A stretch of DNA of 64,000 nucleotides, from assembly GCF_000328475.2 (NCBI RefSeq), contig NC_026499.1, forward strand, positions 62,001 through 126,000, written 5' to 3'. The DNA comes from Mycosarcoma maydis (taxonomy: Eukaryota > Basidiomycota > Ustilaginomycetes > Ustilaginales). Positions 1-11,558 of this stretch are shown piece by piece. How positions within the stretch are numbered: the first letter of the stretch is position 1; each line of letters begins with the position of its first letter. The notes under the pieces were generated by a model. It was not told where the DNA came from and did not search any database. It was given only the letters and a program-made list of their open reading frames with translations. The translations under genes and the position numbers were made by a program.

Positions 1-96
1 TTGATTCGCACAGGTGCTGAATTGCATTGCTCACGACTCAGCCATTCGCGACTGTGCCGATCCCAACTGGATACAGCTTACGACTCGCTCGACATT

Positions 97-882
97 ATGA
101 AGCTTTCTGTATCGTCTTGCAAGGAGGCAGAGGAGAGTTTGCTCTCATGTACGGCGCAGATCATGAACCAAGCGGTCGAGCTTCTTGGCTCGAGATCGAT
201 AAGCGACGAAGCATATACGTTTGAAAGCAAGATTATCGCGGGTTCGACGCCGGGCAAGCACTTTCGACATGTGTTGGATCACCTTCGCATCCTCGTGGAT
301 GCGATCTACGACTGGCAAGTGCGCGTCAAGCATGAGCCGAGGTCGATCTTGCACGTCGACTACGATTCGCGCATGGCGTCCAAGCTGGCTTGTGTGGAAA
401 TGTCAGTCTCGGCGTCTTTGCGCGAGTTTCAACGTACCACAGAACGACTATACGACGTGTTTCGAGGATCGGATGGTGGACTATATCATCAATCGGTGCG
501 ATTGTGCGCCACGACACCGTTCGTGGTCGAGATGGATAGCACGGTGGGCAGGGAACTCTGGTTCTGCGGACTGCACGCCATCCACCACTACGCACTGGCC
601 AGGGTGATTCTGGTCAGGGAGCTCGACCTGAAGCGCATCGATGATCAGTTTGGCGTTGCACCGAGCACGTTGGTGCATCGAGAATGGCGGAAGGAGTCGA
701 ATCGCGCCGACGTTGCTCACGATGCAGCTTTTCATAGACGCCAAGTCGAGCCAGACACACATCCACAGACGTCGAGCAGTGCTTCGAGAGGTGCCTTAAA
801 GAGGCGCTCGAGTGGGCAGTCTGCATCACAGCCCGGTCATGTTTCTTGTGGTTATGACCAGCAACTCAAGTCGAAGCTGTAG
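97..882 (+). CDS. DinB-like four-helix-bundle domain protein
   Basis: About 261 residues. I do not know its substrate. Two histidine-bearing helices stand out: GKHFRHVLDHL near residue 50 and LHAIHHYALARVI near residue 155, with DYDSR between them. Soon after the second helix comes FGVAPSTL. This arrangement is typical of the DinB/YfiT-like metal-binding superfamily, in which histidines on adjacent helices bind a divalent metal. The tail after about residue 200 is Ser/Arg-rich and looks disordered. The frame is open to the left window edge, but the ATG at 97 gives the N-terminal length expected for the family. An upstream exon outside the window cannot be excluded. It lies left of the assembly gap, so its linkage to the other genes is unproven. 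Domain identity is inferred from motif spacing; function is unknown. Confidence 0.7.
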   Translation: MKLSVSSCKEAEESLLSCTAQIMNQAVELLGSRSISDEAYTFESKIIAGSTPGKHFRHVLDHLRILVDAIYDWQVRVKHEPRSILHVDYDSRMASKLACVEMSVSASLREFQRTTERLYDVFRGSDGGLYHQSVRLCATTPFVVEMDSTVGRELWFCGLHAIHHYALARVILVRELDLKRIDDQFGVAPSTLVHREWRKESNRADVAHDAAFHRRQVEPDTHPQTSSSASRGALKRRSSGQSASQPGHVSCGYDQQLKSKL

Positions 883-1541
883 GTTTCATCTCATGTCTGT
901 ACCAGCATTGCGCCGCACTCATCTTGGTTCGCTGTGATTGGCATGGGGTCTTGGTCAGTGTTGCTCCCGTTTCTTGCACCACGGTGCTGCTGCTCGTGCT
1001 TGAGCAAGTTGGCGGTCATGAAAGTGATTTTGAACGTTGCGCCGGATGCAATGACGCCAAGAGCGGAGCAACAGGATACTGAGACAGAGACTTGCGATAG
1101 AAAGCATCCTGAATGGAACGAGAGACCAAGCCAAAAAAAAAAAAAAAAAAAAGGAAAAGAAAAAGTGCCAAACGAAAAGAAGAGGCAAACAAAAGATGGA
1201 ACAAGAAAAAAGGGGGGCCTGAATGGGGACAGCGAAAGCAGGCAAGCAAGAGATAGAGCGATAAGGAGGAGCGTTGCCGAAGTGTGGATCTCGGAAAGAA
1301 GGTTCTCTCTGCGCTGATCACCGAAGCGATCGCATGGACGGGGGAGGGATGCAAGAGCGTGGAGCGTGTATATTGGCGATTCAGACGAAGCGTGGGCTGG
1401 AAAGTGGTGAATTGGAGACGGAACAAACGTACGACGAATCACGACTGGAATGCCGACGGACAGGATGCACATGCCGCCGCCAACTGCGAGGCGTTGCGGA
1501 GCGTGCAAGATTCACGATTCGTGATTGCGATATCTGCGTGC
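883..1541. other. Intergenic, no supported gene; A20 tract
   Basis: No convincing coding region on either strand. It contains a run of 20 A at 1133-1152 followed by purine-rich sequence. The long minus-strand frame here is only the translation of that homopurine tract (poly-Phe) and is rejected. Copies of the dispersed GATTCGTGATT unit sit at about 1510-1527, next to the gap. Confidence 0.6.
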
Positions 1542-1641
1542 NNNNNNNNNNNNNNNNNNNNNNNNNNNNNNNNNNNNNNNNNNNNNNNNNNNNNNNNNNN
1601 NNNNNNNNNNNNNNNNNNNNNNNNNNNNNNNNNNNNNNNNN
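1542..1641. other. Assembly gap (100 N)
   Basis: Exactly 100 consecutive N, the usual placeholder for a gap of unknown length. Sequence left and right of it should not be assumed to be adjacent. Confidence 0.98.
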
Positions 1642-3910
1642 ATTCCAGCGCAGCGCATGCATATACGGACCGAACAGTCGTGAATGTTGCGGTGGTGTCT
1701 ATCAAGTATGCATGGTTTGCTCTGCTGGCCAGAGCGAGCACAAAGCACAACTCGTGACTAGGAATCTGTAAAGGTACCAACTATCAATCTGCACAGAAAG
1801 TACATCTCACCTCGGCTTGTCCATCACCAAGCACAGACGCATCACGAATGTGCCAAACAACAACCCACAACACCCTGACCCTACCCTAACCCCCGGTCAT
1901 ATTCACGATCCGTAAGAATACAAAATTCAAATCAATTTCAACCAGCTGATTCACGATTCGTAATTTGAAAAATGATGAATCTCATCGACAGTGACCCCTA
2001 ACCCTACGTTAAGTTAGTCACCAGTGTAACTTGCTTTCCGCTCACGGCTTGTTCTTGCAATCGTTGGGCCAGACTAATTCGACGGACTTGGCGTTGACAG
2101 CTTGGCAGCCAGCCTAGCAAAGCGTTTCTGCAGCTGCATCCCAAGTCGAAACTCGGGCCATCTGGATTGCGACGACAGCACAGCCTCCGCCTCTGCCTCT
2201 GCCTTTGCCTCTCTGGTCGTCCGTGGTTGGCAAACTTGGCCTTCTTGCAGGTCTCTCTGGTGGGTCTCGGTCATGCGACGATTCGTGATTGCATTACGAG
2301 CGACGGTTCGCCTCTTGCTTATGAAATGCTCGGGTGATGGTGAGCTGCAAGACGTACGAATCAATCTTGAACTGTAAGTGCTGTACACTCTGCAGCTCAA
2401 CTGGCACGCAACGTGCAATCCCGCCTGACCTCTCTGTCTCATTTCGCACACGGCTACTGCTGAATCCATTCACGATTTCACTCGTGACGGACCGCCCAGT
2501 GCTTGGCCACGGGGTTCACATCTAAATGCCATGCTATGCCATGCTATGCCATGCCATGCCACCTATCAAACCAACTTTTGCGTGACGCACAGTACTTCTC
2601 ACTCTGCTCTTGCCCATCGAGTCAAGCTTGGCACTGAAAACTCGCTTGAATGTGCCAGCTTGGCATTGCGTCGTTATCCGAGCGTGGCCCGCCGCCGCCG
2701 TAGGCAAAGAGCGCTCGCTCGCCGCAGTGCCGCTCAGGCTTGGGCAACCGAGCTTTCGGGATGGCAGCGCACATTGCGCTTTTGTCGGCGGCAACACCTG
2801 TCTTTTTATTAGTATTGTTATTGTGAATAGGATTAATTCTAGGCTGCTCGCTCCCGCAGGTTGCAGTTGCAGTTGCATGCAATGAGATGCGCGCTGCTTC
2901 TCGTCGAAAACGAATTCGTTTGCATTCAGGATTCAATTGGTTTGCGGCTCAATTGTGAATACACGACGAGATCCGTGCTAGCGGTGGAAAGTCATTTCGC
3001 ATTCACGATTCATCCACGGTCGATAACTAATTGCGTGTTGTGCGTGTCTCGCTCGCAGCGGGCACTTGTAAATGCAGCTAGAACATAGAGGGCGCGCATC
3101 CAGCGCCGCTCTGCTCGTTCTTCGGGATGGATCACCTGGACCCCGACTTAACTTAGCTAACGGTCTCTGACGGCTGAACTCCGAAGCCAACCAGTTTGTT
3201 CACAAAGGTGAATTTGCGAGACTCGCTTTGGCCATTCCTGTTGCCTCGTGCGCCTCGTGCGGATCCTGCGGAGGACTGCCTGGTTTCATCTCGCTCGTAT
3301 GGCTGTGGCGCGTCTGCTTTGGAATTCGCTTGACCGTTGTCAAGTGAGGTGAATTTGTGAGCGTGGCATGCTGAGTCTGTTGCTGAAATGTTTGCGCGCC
3401 CCACTCCAAAGTCCCCATTCACGATTTGTGATTTGTGATTCGTGCGTGCTTCACGATTGTTTGAATTTGACTGGATTTCAATGTGACAGACAACAACACG
3501 CGCGTCCGCGTAGGTCCAATCCAACTCTGTTGTTCTTCGGCTCTGCGTCTCTGGTTTGGTGCCCCTATTCACGATGATTGTATTTTTCGTTTTTTTATTC
3601 ACCATTCACGATTGTCACCTCGTTGCTCGTCTTGGCTGTGTAACACGTTGTTTGGCTTTGCAATTCGCTGTTGGTCGCTCAATGTTGAATGTTGAAACCA
3701 TTCTATCGCCTCTCGAACCAACTCGTTCGGCTTGTCTTGCGACCTTCACCTTGTTCCACGCTCATTGCCATCAACTACCATCACAGACACCCTCCTTTCT
3801 TTTGTCTCTAGCGCGATCCTCTTTCTCCTCCTCTCCTTTCTCTTTGGATTCGAGCAGCTTATACCACTCCTTTTCGTCATCACCACCAACACAAAATTCA
3901 TACAGTCATC
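1642..3910. other. Long intergenic stretch upstream of the GPI protein gene
   Basis: No gene is supported over about 2.3 kb. It holds two short telomere-like patches in the CCCTAA orientation (1873-1894 and 1994-2012), a 10-bp tandem repeat at 2526-2560 and scattered ATTCACG/ATTCGTG units. The last 200 bp before 3911 are pyrimidine-rich (CT runs), as expected of a strong fungal promoter and 5' leader. A weak minus-strand frame at 2074-2469 has an Ala/Glu repeat but no recognisable domain. Confidence 0.5.
2526..2560. repeat. 10-bp tandem repeat (ATGCCATGCT)
   Basis: About 3.5 copies of a 10-bp unit, the last copies drifting to a 5-bp ATGCC period. It lies in non-coding DNA. Confidence 0.85.
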
Positions 3911-5163
3911 ATGAAGGCTGTCTCTGCTGCTGCTCTTGTTGCCCTCGTCGCTGGTGTTTCGGCCCAGTCGGTCGCTCCTTTCAGTTACGGAACTCCCAGT
4001 CCCAACTACCCTGGTGTAAAGGGCACCAACAGGAACGGCCCCACCAACCCTTCCTCTCCTCAGCTCAACACGCCCATCAACCAGACTTCCGATTCTCGTC
4101 TCGCTTCCCTCAACTCTGTTGAGGACTGGTGTACCTTTGGCCCTCAGGTTCCTGGTACGATCATCGGCAACGTCGAGGGTGAGACCGTCGCTTACTGCAC
4201 AAAGCCTCGTAACAATGCCCGTGTAATTGTAAGTTGGCCTCGTTCCGATGCGCTTTTCAATCCTTTCTCTCTTCTTGCATCTAGACTGCTGACCCCTCTT
4301 GTTGATCGTTGCACGCTGTCTTTCTCACATTTCAGCCCGACGGAACCGTGACAGGTGCTCACTTTGTCAAGACTCCCCTCTACGTTCAGCTCATGGCGCT
4401 TGGTGACTTTACCAAGATCGGTCTCGTTCCCGGTGACGAAGGTGGTGAGCTCGACCCTCACGGTGCTACCAACATGGGCAACCCCGTCGGCGGTAACGTC
4501 ACCTCCAACGTTTCCGGTGAGGACGTCTTCTACGAGGAATGGATGAACTATGTTTCCTACAACCAGATCTGCTTCCGTATCTGCATCGCCGGTTCTGAGC
4601 AGGCTCCCACCGCTCTCGAGTGCCAGCACGAACTCGACGTCATGGGTTGCAACTTTGTCATGCCCGGTAACTACGCCGACAACGTCTTTGAGACTTGCGA
4701 CGGTGACGCCGCTTACCCACCTGGTCTCTACCCCGACGGCAACGGACGCACCTCGACCTTCCAGCAGTTTTTCACCGGCGAATACGTGGTGGCCGGTACC
4801 ACCTACTCGTACACTAACGGTGCCGCTGACCAGGTCACTCCTACCGCTGCTTACTCAACCCCCAGCACCTCGAACTGCAAGACCACCGCCTCGATTTCGA
4901 ACGGCATCAAGTCGATCGTTCCCTCGTCGTCCGCTGCTCCTACCTCGTCTTCTTCCGCCTCGGCCTCGGGCTCCATGGCTACTTCGGCTCGTGGTTCCAG
5001 CTCCGCCCCCCGCTCCAGCGCCACCACTTCTGGCTCCGGATCGTCCAACAGCAACAGCAGCAGCGGCAACGGCAGCTCCTCTGGCGCCTCCTCGGTCGCT
5101 GCTTCCGCTTTCGGCATCTTTGCCTCGCTTGCTGCCGCTGCGGTCGGTGCTTACCTCCTCTGA
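3911..5163 (+). CDS. GPI-anchored macrophage-activating-glycoprotein-type secreted protein
   Basis: Two exons, 3911-4228 and 4336-5163, with a 107-bp phase-0 intron (donor GTAAGT, acceptor TTTCAG), giving about 381 residues. Residues 1-18 are a signal peptide ending VSAQ. The ectodomain carries paired cysteines and the stretches EDWCTFGP, VAYCTKPRN, PDGTVTGAHFV, GGELDPHGA and MGCNFVMPGNY, which match the basidiomycete 'macrophage activating glycoprotein' family (recalled, not searched). N-glycosylation sequons are present (NVTSNVS). From about residue 300 it is Ser/Thr-rich and ends in a hydrophobic tail (FGIFASLAAAAVGAYLL), the layout of a GPI-anchored cell-surface mannoprotein. The splice joins two ORFs in frame and rebuilds the conserved region, which supports the intron. 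Its molecular role is unknown. Confidence 0.85.
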
Positions 5164-5817
5164 TCGTCTCTCGGCATTCCCCGCCACCTCGATGCTGTGC
5201 GTGCTCGTCGGTCGCCATTGCATCCAGAGCTTGTCATTGTTCGACAACGTTTCGCCCTCCTCGCTTCTGCATTCTCCACTAGCATGGCTTGGTTTTACTT
5301 TTCATTTGTTGATTTTTCATTATTGGCCTTTGCATTCCTCTTCAGCATGCGTCCCTTTGGACATGCTTGAATCATCCACACTCGTTTCTTCGCCTCGGCA
5401 TTGTGTTTTCTTTTCATTCTGATGCTACCCTCTCGTAACATGCACGATGGCACATGGCTGCCTGCTTGTGTTGCCTAGACAAGGTGTCGTTTGGTCATCT
5501 TTCAGGACAATCCGTAACTTTACTCTTTTCTTTCCCCACGTGTTCTAGTTTGCCTGATGTTTGCTTGTGCACAAAGTGCTGTTTGGTGAGTGTATGTGCA
5601 TCGGCCTTGTCCTCGTCTTGACGTGGTCGGTTGCGGTCGGCTGCACTGTGTCATTGGGACGCGACGGATGCTGCGCGCTGTTGCTTGTGCTGAGACAGGC
5701 GCTGCTCATGTTCGTGCTCATGCTCTGGTGTCTTGGGCATCGCATCGCATCGCATCATCGTATCGGTCGCAAATCCGAGTGTGAGCGAGATGGATCGAGG
5801 TGAGAACAGTTGCGCGA
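5164..5817. other. Convergent intergenic region, 3' ends of the GPI protein and VFA1
   Basis: No gene supported. T-rich 3' UTR-like sequence follows 5163. The small frames at 5545-5803 have neither domains nor convincing codon pattern. A short CGCAT repeat lies near 5740-5757. Confidence 0.5.
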
Positions 5818-6456
5818 TCAGGACAGAGCGTTGCGCGGAGCAGGTGGCATGTTGAGCTCCTTCTCCTTCTTCTTGACCATCTTGTGGTTCCAGTCTCGTA
5901 CCCTAGCCGCGTAGAATTCTCGATGGAGCGCATACTTTGCATGAAGTGGATGCTGTTTGGCCAGTGTCTCTGCTGCTGCTGCGTTCGAAGCTGTTGCCGC
6001 CGTCGACGCTGCTGCTTCGGCGGGTATAGAACTGATAGCCGAAGACGCGAGACCAGATACAGTAGATGTTACCGTGGAAAACACGCTCCCTGCCATGCCC
6101 ATAGCGCTCAAAGGTTTGCTCTCCTTGTTGGCATCCTCTTCCTTTGCTTTGGCGCTCTCCTTGGCCTTTTGCTTGGCTTCGTACTCGGCCTTGATCTTGG
6201 CGATCTCATCTTGGCTTACTTTGTCAGGCAGCCGTTCTGCTGTAGTAGAGCCTGGCGCAGATGCGGGATCGCAGAGCTTGGTTGCAAAGTGACGATCCGC
6301 CAGATGCGCATGGCAGACGTAGAGAAAGTCGAGCGTAGGTATCGACTGCGAAACCAGCACGTGTGGTGAGCTCTTGTAGCAGACAAAGCACGACTTGGGC
6401 GTACCCGCCTGTCGGTGGATGTACACATTGCTTGGTTTGCCTTCGACTGCGGCCAT
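5818..6456 (-). CDS. VFA1: Vps4-associated protein 1 (Vfa1-type)
   Basis: 212 residues from the ATG at 6456. The N-terminal zinc-finger-like region has FVCYKSSPHVLV and DFLYVCHAHLADRHFATKLC, the paired-cysteine plus CxxH signature of the VPS4-associated protein 1 family (formerly DUF1742). A charged coiled coil follows (residues about 80-115, KIKAEYEAKQKAKESAK), then an Ala/Ser-rich linker and a basic C-terminal helix (MVKKKEKELNMPP). In yeast Vfa1 binds the MIT domain of the AAA ATPase Vps4 and stimulates its ATPase activity on endosomes (family knowledge). Upstream codons in the same frame lack an ATG. It is transcribed divergently from RAT1 and convergently with the GPI-protein gene. Confidence 0.85.
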   Translation of the reverse strand: MAAVEGKPSNVYIHRQAGTPKSCFVCYKSSPHVLVSQSIPTLDFLYVCHAHLADRHFATKLCDPASAPGSTTAERLPDKVSQDEIAKIKAEYEAKQKAKESAKAKEEDANKESKPLSAMGMAGSVFSTVTSTVSGLASSAISSIPAEAAASTAATASNAAAAETLAKQHPLHAKYALHREFYAARVRDWNHKMVKKKEKELNMPPAPRNALS

Positions 6457-7123
6457 GACGATGATCAAACGCAGACCTTACCAGGATGGATGACGAAACC
6501 ACAAGACCAAGTCGCGAGTCGCGAGTCGCGAGCCGCGAGATGTAGTCGTGAGTGTGACATGGACCCCGCACTTTGAACATGTGCGTAATCCTTATGTTGA
6601 GCAAGCAGTTGACCCTTATCCAGAGAATCAACTTGGATCGTGCAAAATCGGCTTCCCGATTTCGATATATCACTCAGCTGCGAAAACCAAATTTGTCCAA
6701 GTCGCAAAGCAAATTTGTTAAACACGATTTACGATTCACAGAAGGTCAAATTCAAGCCATTCGAGCAGTCTCAGAACCAACCGCGCGGCTTTCGGCAATC
6801 ACGAATCAAACAAAGCACAAAGTATTGCACGTTGCACGTTGTTCCTTCTCGTGTTCTCCTCCGGATCACGGTCGTAACCACCATCACCCTCTTTCTCTCC
6901 CTTGCATCGTCTGGTCGTCAGTCTTTTTTGATCGTCCTAGACAATTGCTGCTGACATCGAATCTGTTATAAGCACTCGTGCAGGCTCGGGCTTCTTTGTC
7001 TGGTCGCGACCGTTTCACTGAAAACCGATTTGCACAACTTGATCATTGAGCATCGAGTTCCAGAGCTTGACTTATATACTCCATCCCGCCCCTCTCTCTG
7101 CAAGAGACTCATTCGCCACAACC
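6457..7123. promoter_or_regulatory. Divergent promoter region VFA1 / RAT1
   Basis: About 670 bp between two gene starts pointing apart. A TATATA sequence at about 7073-7078, roughly 50 bp before the RAT1 ATG, is a candidate core element. The VFA1-proximal side has GTCGCGAGTCGCGAGTCGCG short tandem sequence near 6508-6538. No coding sequence is supported. Confidence 0.45.
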
Positions 7124-10100
7124 ATGGGTGTCCCTGCTCTCTTCAGGTGGCTCTCCAAAAAGTACCCCCGCATCGTCTCCTCGGTGCAAGAGGAAGATCC
7201 CAAAACAGCTCCCGGCCCGGATGGCACCGAGATCACACTGCCGCTCGACACTTCGACACCAAATCCTAATGGCGAAGAGTTTGACTGTCTATATCTAGAC
7301 ATGAACGGTATCGTACATCCATGTACACATCCAGAAGGCAAACCAGCCCCAGAAACCGAGGAGGAGATGATGGTCGAAGTCTTTGCCTACACAGAACGCG
7401 TCGTCAACATGGTACGACCACGTCGTCTTCTTATGATGGCCATCGATGGCGTTGCACCACGTGCAAAGATGAACCAGCAGCGATCGCGTCGTTTCCGTGC
7501 TGCCAAGGAGGCACGCGAAAAGCATGAGGAGGAGCAAGCTGCCCTAGCAGAGTGGAAGGCCAAGGGTCTTGGCGCTACCGACGACGAGAAAAAATCAAAA
7601 AGGGCTTGGGACTCGAACGCCATCACTCCCGGTACACCGTTCATGGACCTTCTCGCCGCCTCATTACGATACTGGGTTGCACAAAAAATCAACTCGGACC
7701 CGGGCTGGAAGGACATCCAAGTCATCATCTCGGATGCTAGCGTGCCCGGTGAAGGAGAGCACAAGATCATGGAGCACATCCGCCGTCAACGTTCCCATCC
7801 CGAGCACGATCCCAATACCAAGCACGTCATCTACGGTCTCGATGCCGATCTCATCATGCTGTCTCTCGCCACTCACGAGCCTTATTTCAAGGTGCTCCGT
7901 GAAGATGTCTTTGCTGCCGACAACAAGCCCAAGACTTGCAACCTCTGTGGACAGCCCGGTCACTTTGCCGCAAGCTGCACAGGTGCTGCCAAGAAGAAAT
8001 CGGGTCAACACGACGAGATCGCACCCACGCCACCGGAGAAGAAGCCCTTCATCTTTTTGGACGTCGCCACCCTCCGTGAATATCTTGAAGTCGAACTCAA
8101 CATCCCCCAACTGCCGTTCGCCTTTGATCTCGAGCGCGCCATCGACGATTGGGTCTTTCTCATCTTCTTTGTTGGCAACGATTTCCTGCCTCACTTGCCT
8201 TCGCTGGAGATCAGGGACGGCGCCATCGACACACTGCTTCGAATTTGGAAAAAGGAGCTCCCTGCTATGGGTGGTTATCTCACCAACCACGGCCGTGTCG
8301 AGCTCGGTCGTGCACAGCTGATCCTCAGTGGTCTCGCTTCTGAAGAAGACGAGATTTTCCGTCGCAGAAAAGAGGACGAGGATAGGCGCGAAACCAATCG
8401 AAAGCGACGAGAGGAGATGCAGCAGCGCAGAGACAAGGAACTCGACCAGGGCAACTTCGGCAACGGGTCTATGGTTGAAGTCATGTCCAAGAAACGACGT
8501 GCGCACGAAACCGAGAAGCCTGCTTTTAACGGTGTTTCCGCCCAAGAGGCGCGCGACCAGGCGAACAGCAGTAACAAGTCGTACGACCCGCGTAAGAAGG
8601 CGATTGTGCTAGGTGGCGACAACAACCAGGTCGTGAGCGATCGCAATGCTGCCAGACAGGCCAACATGGACGCTGCCGAGGCGCTCAAAGCAGAGCTTAT
8701 GGGCGACGCTCCAAAGCAACAAGAGGCCGACGCAGAGCGCGCTCTCAAGAAAGTAAAGACCGAGGCAGGTGCCGAGCCAACCACAGCTTCCGTCGAAAAG
8801 CAGGAGCATGGTGATGATCAAGATTCTGCTTCCGCCGGCACGAAACGCAAGGCGGATCAAGTGCAACACCACGCCAACGCCGGCGATGACGACGTTGCGA
8901 AAATCGAAGCTGCCACCGAAGATGGCGACGCTGACGCTGATACTGACGCCAACGCCGACGCCAACGCCGACGCCGAAGTTGATGCTGAAGCTGAAGACGA
9001 TGAAGAAGAAGACAACGACGAGGTCGACGGGAACGAGGACGTCGACCCGGTCACCACTATCAAGAAGCGTAAAGTCAACGCAGACGGCACCGTCGACTAC
9101 GAAGACACGGTCAAGATGTGGGAGCCTGGCTACCGCGAGCGCTACTACAAGGAAAAATTTGGCGTGGATCTCTCCGACACTGACTTTCGCCGATCAGTGG
9201 TGAAATCCTACATCGAGGGTCTCTGCTGGGTTCTAGCCTACTACTACCAAGGCGTCCCTTCGTGGCAGTGGTATTACCCGTTCCACTTTTCGCCATTTGC
9301 TGCCGATTTTGAGGACCTTGAATCGCTTGACATCCAGTTTCAGCTCGGCTCACCGTTCAAGCCGTTTGAGCAGCTTATGGGCGTGCTGCCCGCTGACTCG
9401 CGAGCCTCGATTCCGCCGGCATTCCACCCACTCATGACCGAGTCTGACTCTGACATTATCGATTTCTACCCGAGCGAATTCGAGATCGACATGAATGGCA
9501 AGAAGATGGCGTGGCAAGGTGTTGCCCTGCTGCCATTTATCGACGAGAAGCGCCTTCTCGACGCACTCAAGGAGAGATACCCGCTTCTCAGCGAGGATGA
9601 AGTTCGCCGCAACGGATTCGGCAACAACACGCTCTTTGTTGGCAACGAGTCACGCCTGTACGATTTTTTGTGCGAAGAGATCTACGCCAAAAAGCGCACT
9701 ACAGACGACGGCGAGACGCCCAAGCGTGTTGCCGTCAATCCGGCTCTCAGCGGCGGTATCACGGGCTTTGTCAAGCCCGATCCGGTCTGTGTGCCTGGAT
9801 CGACGTTCAACTCCCCGCTCACTAGCCAAGCTCTGCACGACATCCACAACGACCGTTCTATCTCGGTGCTCTACGATTTCCCCGAGCAGAAGACCCCGCA
9901 TCGATCGGTACTGCTGAAAGGGCTCAAGCCGCCCAAGCGCATCCTGTCGGCTGCCGAGATCGACTGGGTCAAGCGAGGAAGCCCCGACAACCGCGGTCGC
10001 GGTCGAGGCCGCGGCGCACACCACGGTGGAGCCGGTCGAGACTTTCACCGCAGCTCCAACGGTCAACAGCACAACAACAACGGCTACGCCGGTGGTGAGA

Positions 10101-10825
10101 ACGGCAGTGCAGGGTATCGTGGCTCGAACGGCGGCGGGTACGGAAGCCACAATGGTGGTGGTGGTGGAGGCTACGGTGCTCCTGTCGGACGCTCGCACGA
10201 CTACCAGCAGTATTCTCAGAGTGGCAGTGGCGGTGGCGGCGGCGGATATGGCAATTACGGCGGGTATGGAGGGTACGGCGGTAGTGGATATGGCGTAGGT
10301 GGACGAGATGGCGGAGCTTACTATGGTGGGTACGGCGGCGGTGGTGGTGGAGCGTATGGTGCTGCTCCCACCTACGCTTCTGCGGGCGCGTACGATGCTT
10401 ACGCAGGCTACGGCGGTAGTGGAGGATATGGCGCGTATGGCGCGTCGGCTTACGCACCGGGAGCTGGTGGTAATCGCGACAACAGGTACGCAGCGTATAC
10501 ACAACCGAGCATGCACGTCGGCCCTGCTGCAGGGCGTGGTGGACGTCAAGCTGCTCCTGCAAACCATGCCGGATATGCGGGACTGCCCAGCCTCGGCGCG
10601 CCGCCTGCGCCACCTGCACCGCCAACGCATCCTGCGGCTGCCTATGGAGGCTACACCAACGGCGGGTATGGTGGATACGGTGCTCCTGCTCATGGCTACG
10701 GAGGCGCCCCGCCCGCACGCGGCGGCGGCAGGGGTGGCCGTGGCGCTGGCAGTCGCGGTGCAGGCCGAGGCGCCAACAACGCTTCCTACGCTGGTCGCGG
10801 TGGCGCATACGGCTCATTCTACTGA
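7124..10825 (+). CDS. RAT1: Nuclear 5'-3' exoribonuclease Rat1/Xrn2
   Basis: 1233 residues, intronless. The XRN_N domain begins at [15 protein letters not shown]; acidic catalytic stretches follow in order: [53 protein letters not shown] and [19 protein letters not shown] zinc knuckle ([14 protein letters not shown], residue about 272 on) is characteristic of the nuclear paralogue rather than cytoplasmic Xrn1. The middle holds a charged insertion (about residues 430-655), including an Asp-Ala repeat with a very acidic core near 600-641. The XRN_M part then resumes ([21 protein letters not shown]). The C-terminal 270 residues are Gly/Tyr/Arg-rich RGG-like sequence. Rat1 degrades 5'-monophosphorylated RNA, trims rRNA and snoRNA and promotes torpedo termination (family knowledge). 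The ATG at 7124 is the family start. The 3' end faces the next gene at only 100 bp. Confidence 0.97.
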
Positions 10826-10925
10826 AGTGTTATTTTCACCTCATCCTCGAACACACATGGCATGGAAGCGTTCTTTTTTAATGTATCACGTATCCGACTC
10901 TCGAATCAATGATTGAATATTTCTA

Positions 10926-11558
10926 TCACGAACGCAGGTGGGGCGATACCGGGCGAGGCGCTGTCCAGCTCGGGGCGGGTTTGCGACGGATGGTGTACGT
11001 GTTGCGTTTCGTGAGCCGAGCAAGGTGGGTCGGTAGGACGATGGATGGACGTGTGGGTGGTTCGGGGGTTAGGGGGGATGTGGGCAATGGGGCGAGGTGG
11101 GCATGTGGTGGCGAGGGGAGCGGAGAGTTGTGGTCTGTGTCACTGGCATCGTCGCTGAAGTAAGAGGTGAGCGAGTGCCGGTGGATCGGGCGGTATGAGG
11201 ATGCGTGGGAATCGGGGTAGGAGACGTCTACCGAGGTTTTAGGGCTGATGGGCAGTGTTGGTGTGCGCAAGCTGAGCGAGGTGGCGAAGCCAGGTGCGAC
11301 TTGGTCTGCGCAGAACCCGTCTGGGGTCCAGTTAGAGTCCCAATTCCACGTCCATTCGAACGTCGATGCTCGGATGCAATGCGGATCCAGTGTCTTGCGT
11401 GTGCACGATGATGCGATGCTCGAACAACTGCTACTCTCGCACTCGCTGCTACTACTGCTGCAAGATGCCTGATCACACTCTCCGCGCTCCAGCCGTTTTC
11501 TCGAAAACATGCGTTTCAACCTGCGTGACGTCGTCCTGATCCCGTGCCGCGCGTCCAT
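10926..11558 (-). CDS. Hypothetical Ser/Pro-rich protein
   Basis: About 210 residues from the ATG at 11558; the frame stays open further upstream to 11651 with another in-frame methionine codon. I do not recognise a family. Visible features: a basic N-terminus (RRLKRMFSRKRLE), a Ser/Cys-rich patch (SSSSSECESSSCSS), a stretch WTWNWDSNW, a Pro/Ser-rich middle and a basic C-terminal segment (LARLTKRNTYTIRRKPAP). Strong third-position GC and a long open frame in gene-poor DNA argue that it is real. It converges with RAT1 with 100 bp between stop codons. A missed 5' exon is possible. Confidence 0.5.
   Translation of the reverse strand: MDARHGIRTTSRRLKRMFSRKRLERGECDQASCSSSSSECESSSCSSIASSCTRKTLDPHCIRASTFEWTWNWDSNWTPDGFCADQVAPGFATSLSLRTPTLPISPKTSVDVSYPDSHASSYRPIHRHSLTSYFSDDASDTDHNSPLPSPPHAHLAPLPTSPLTPEPPTRPSIVLPTHLARLTKRNTYTIRRKPAPSWTAPRPVSPHLRS

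Noticed and set aside
891..1508. 205-codon minus-strand frame
   Set aside because: It runs through an A20 homopolymer and purine tract (poly-Phe translation) and has no domain.
4550..5422. 290-codon plus-strand frame rich in Pro/Arg/Leu
   Set aside because: A shifted-frame shadow of the Ser-rich tail of the GPI-anchored protein, running past its stop codon.
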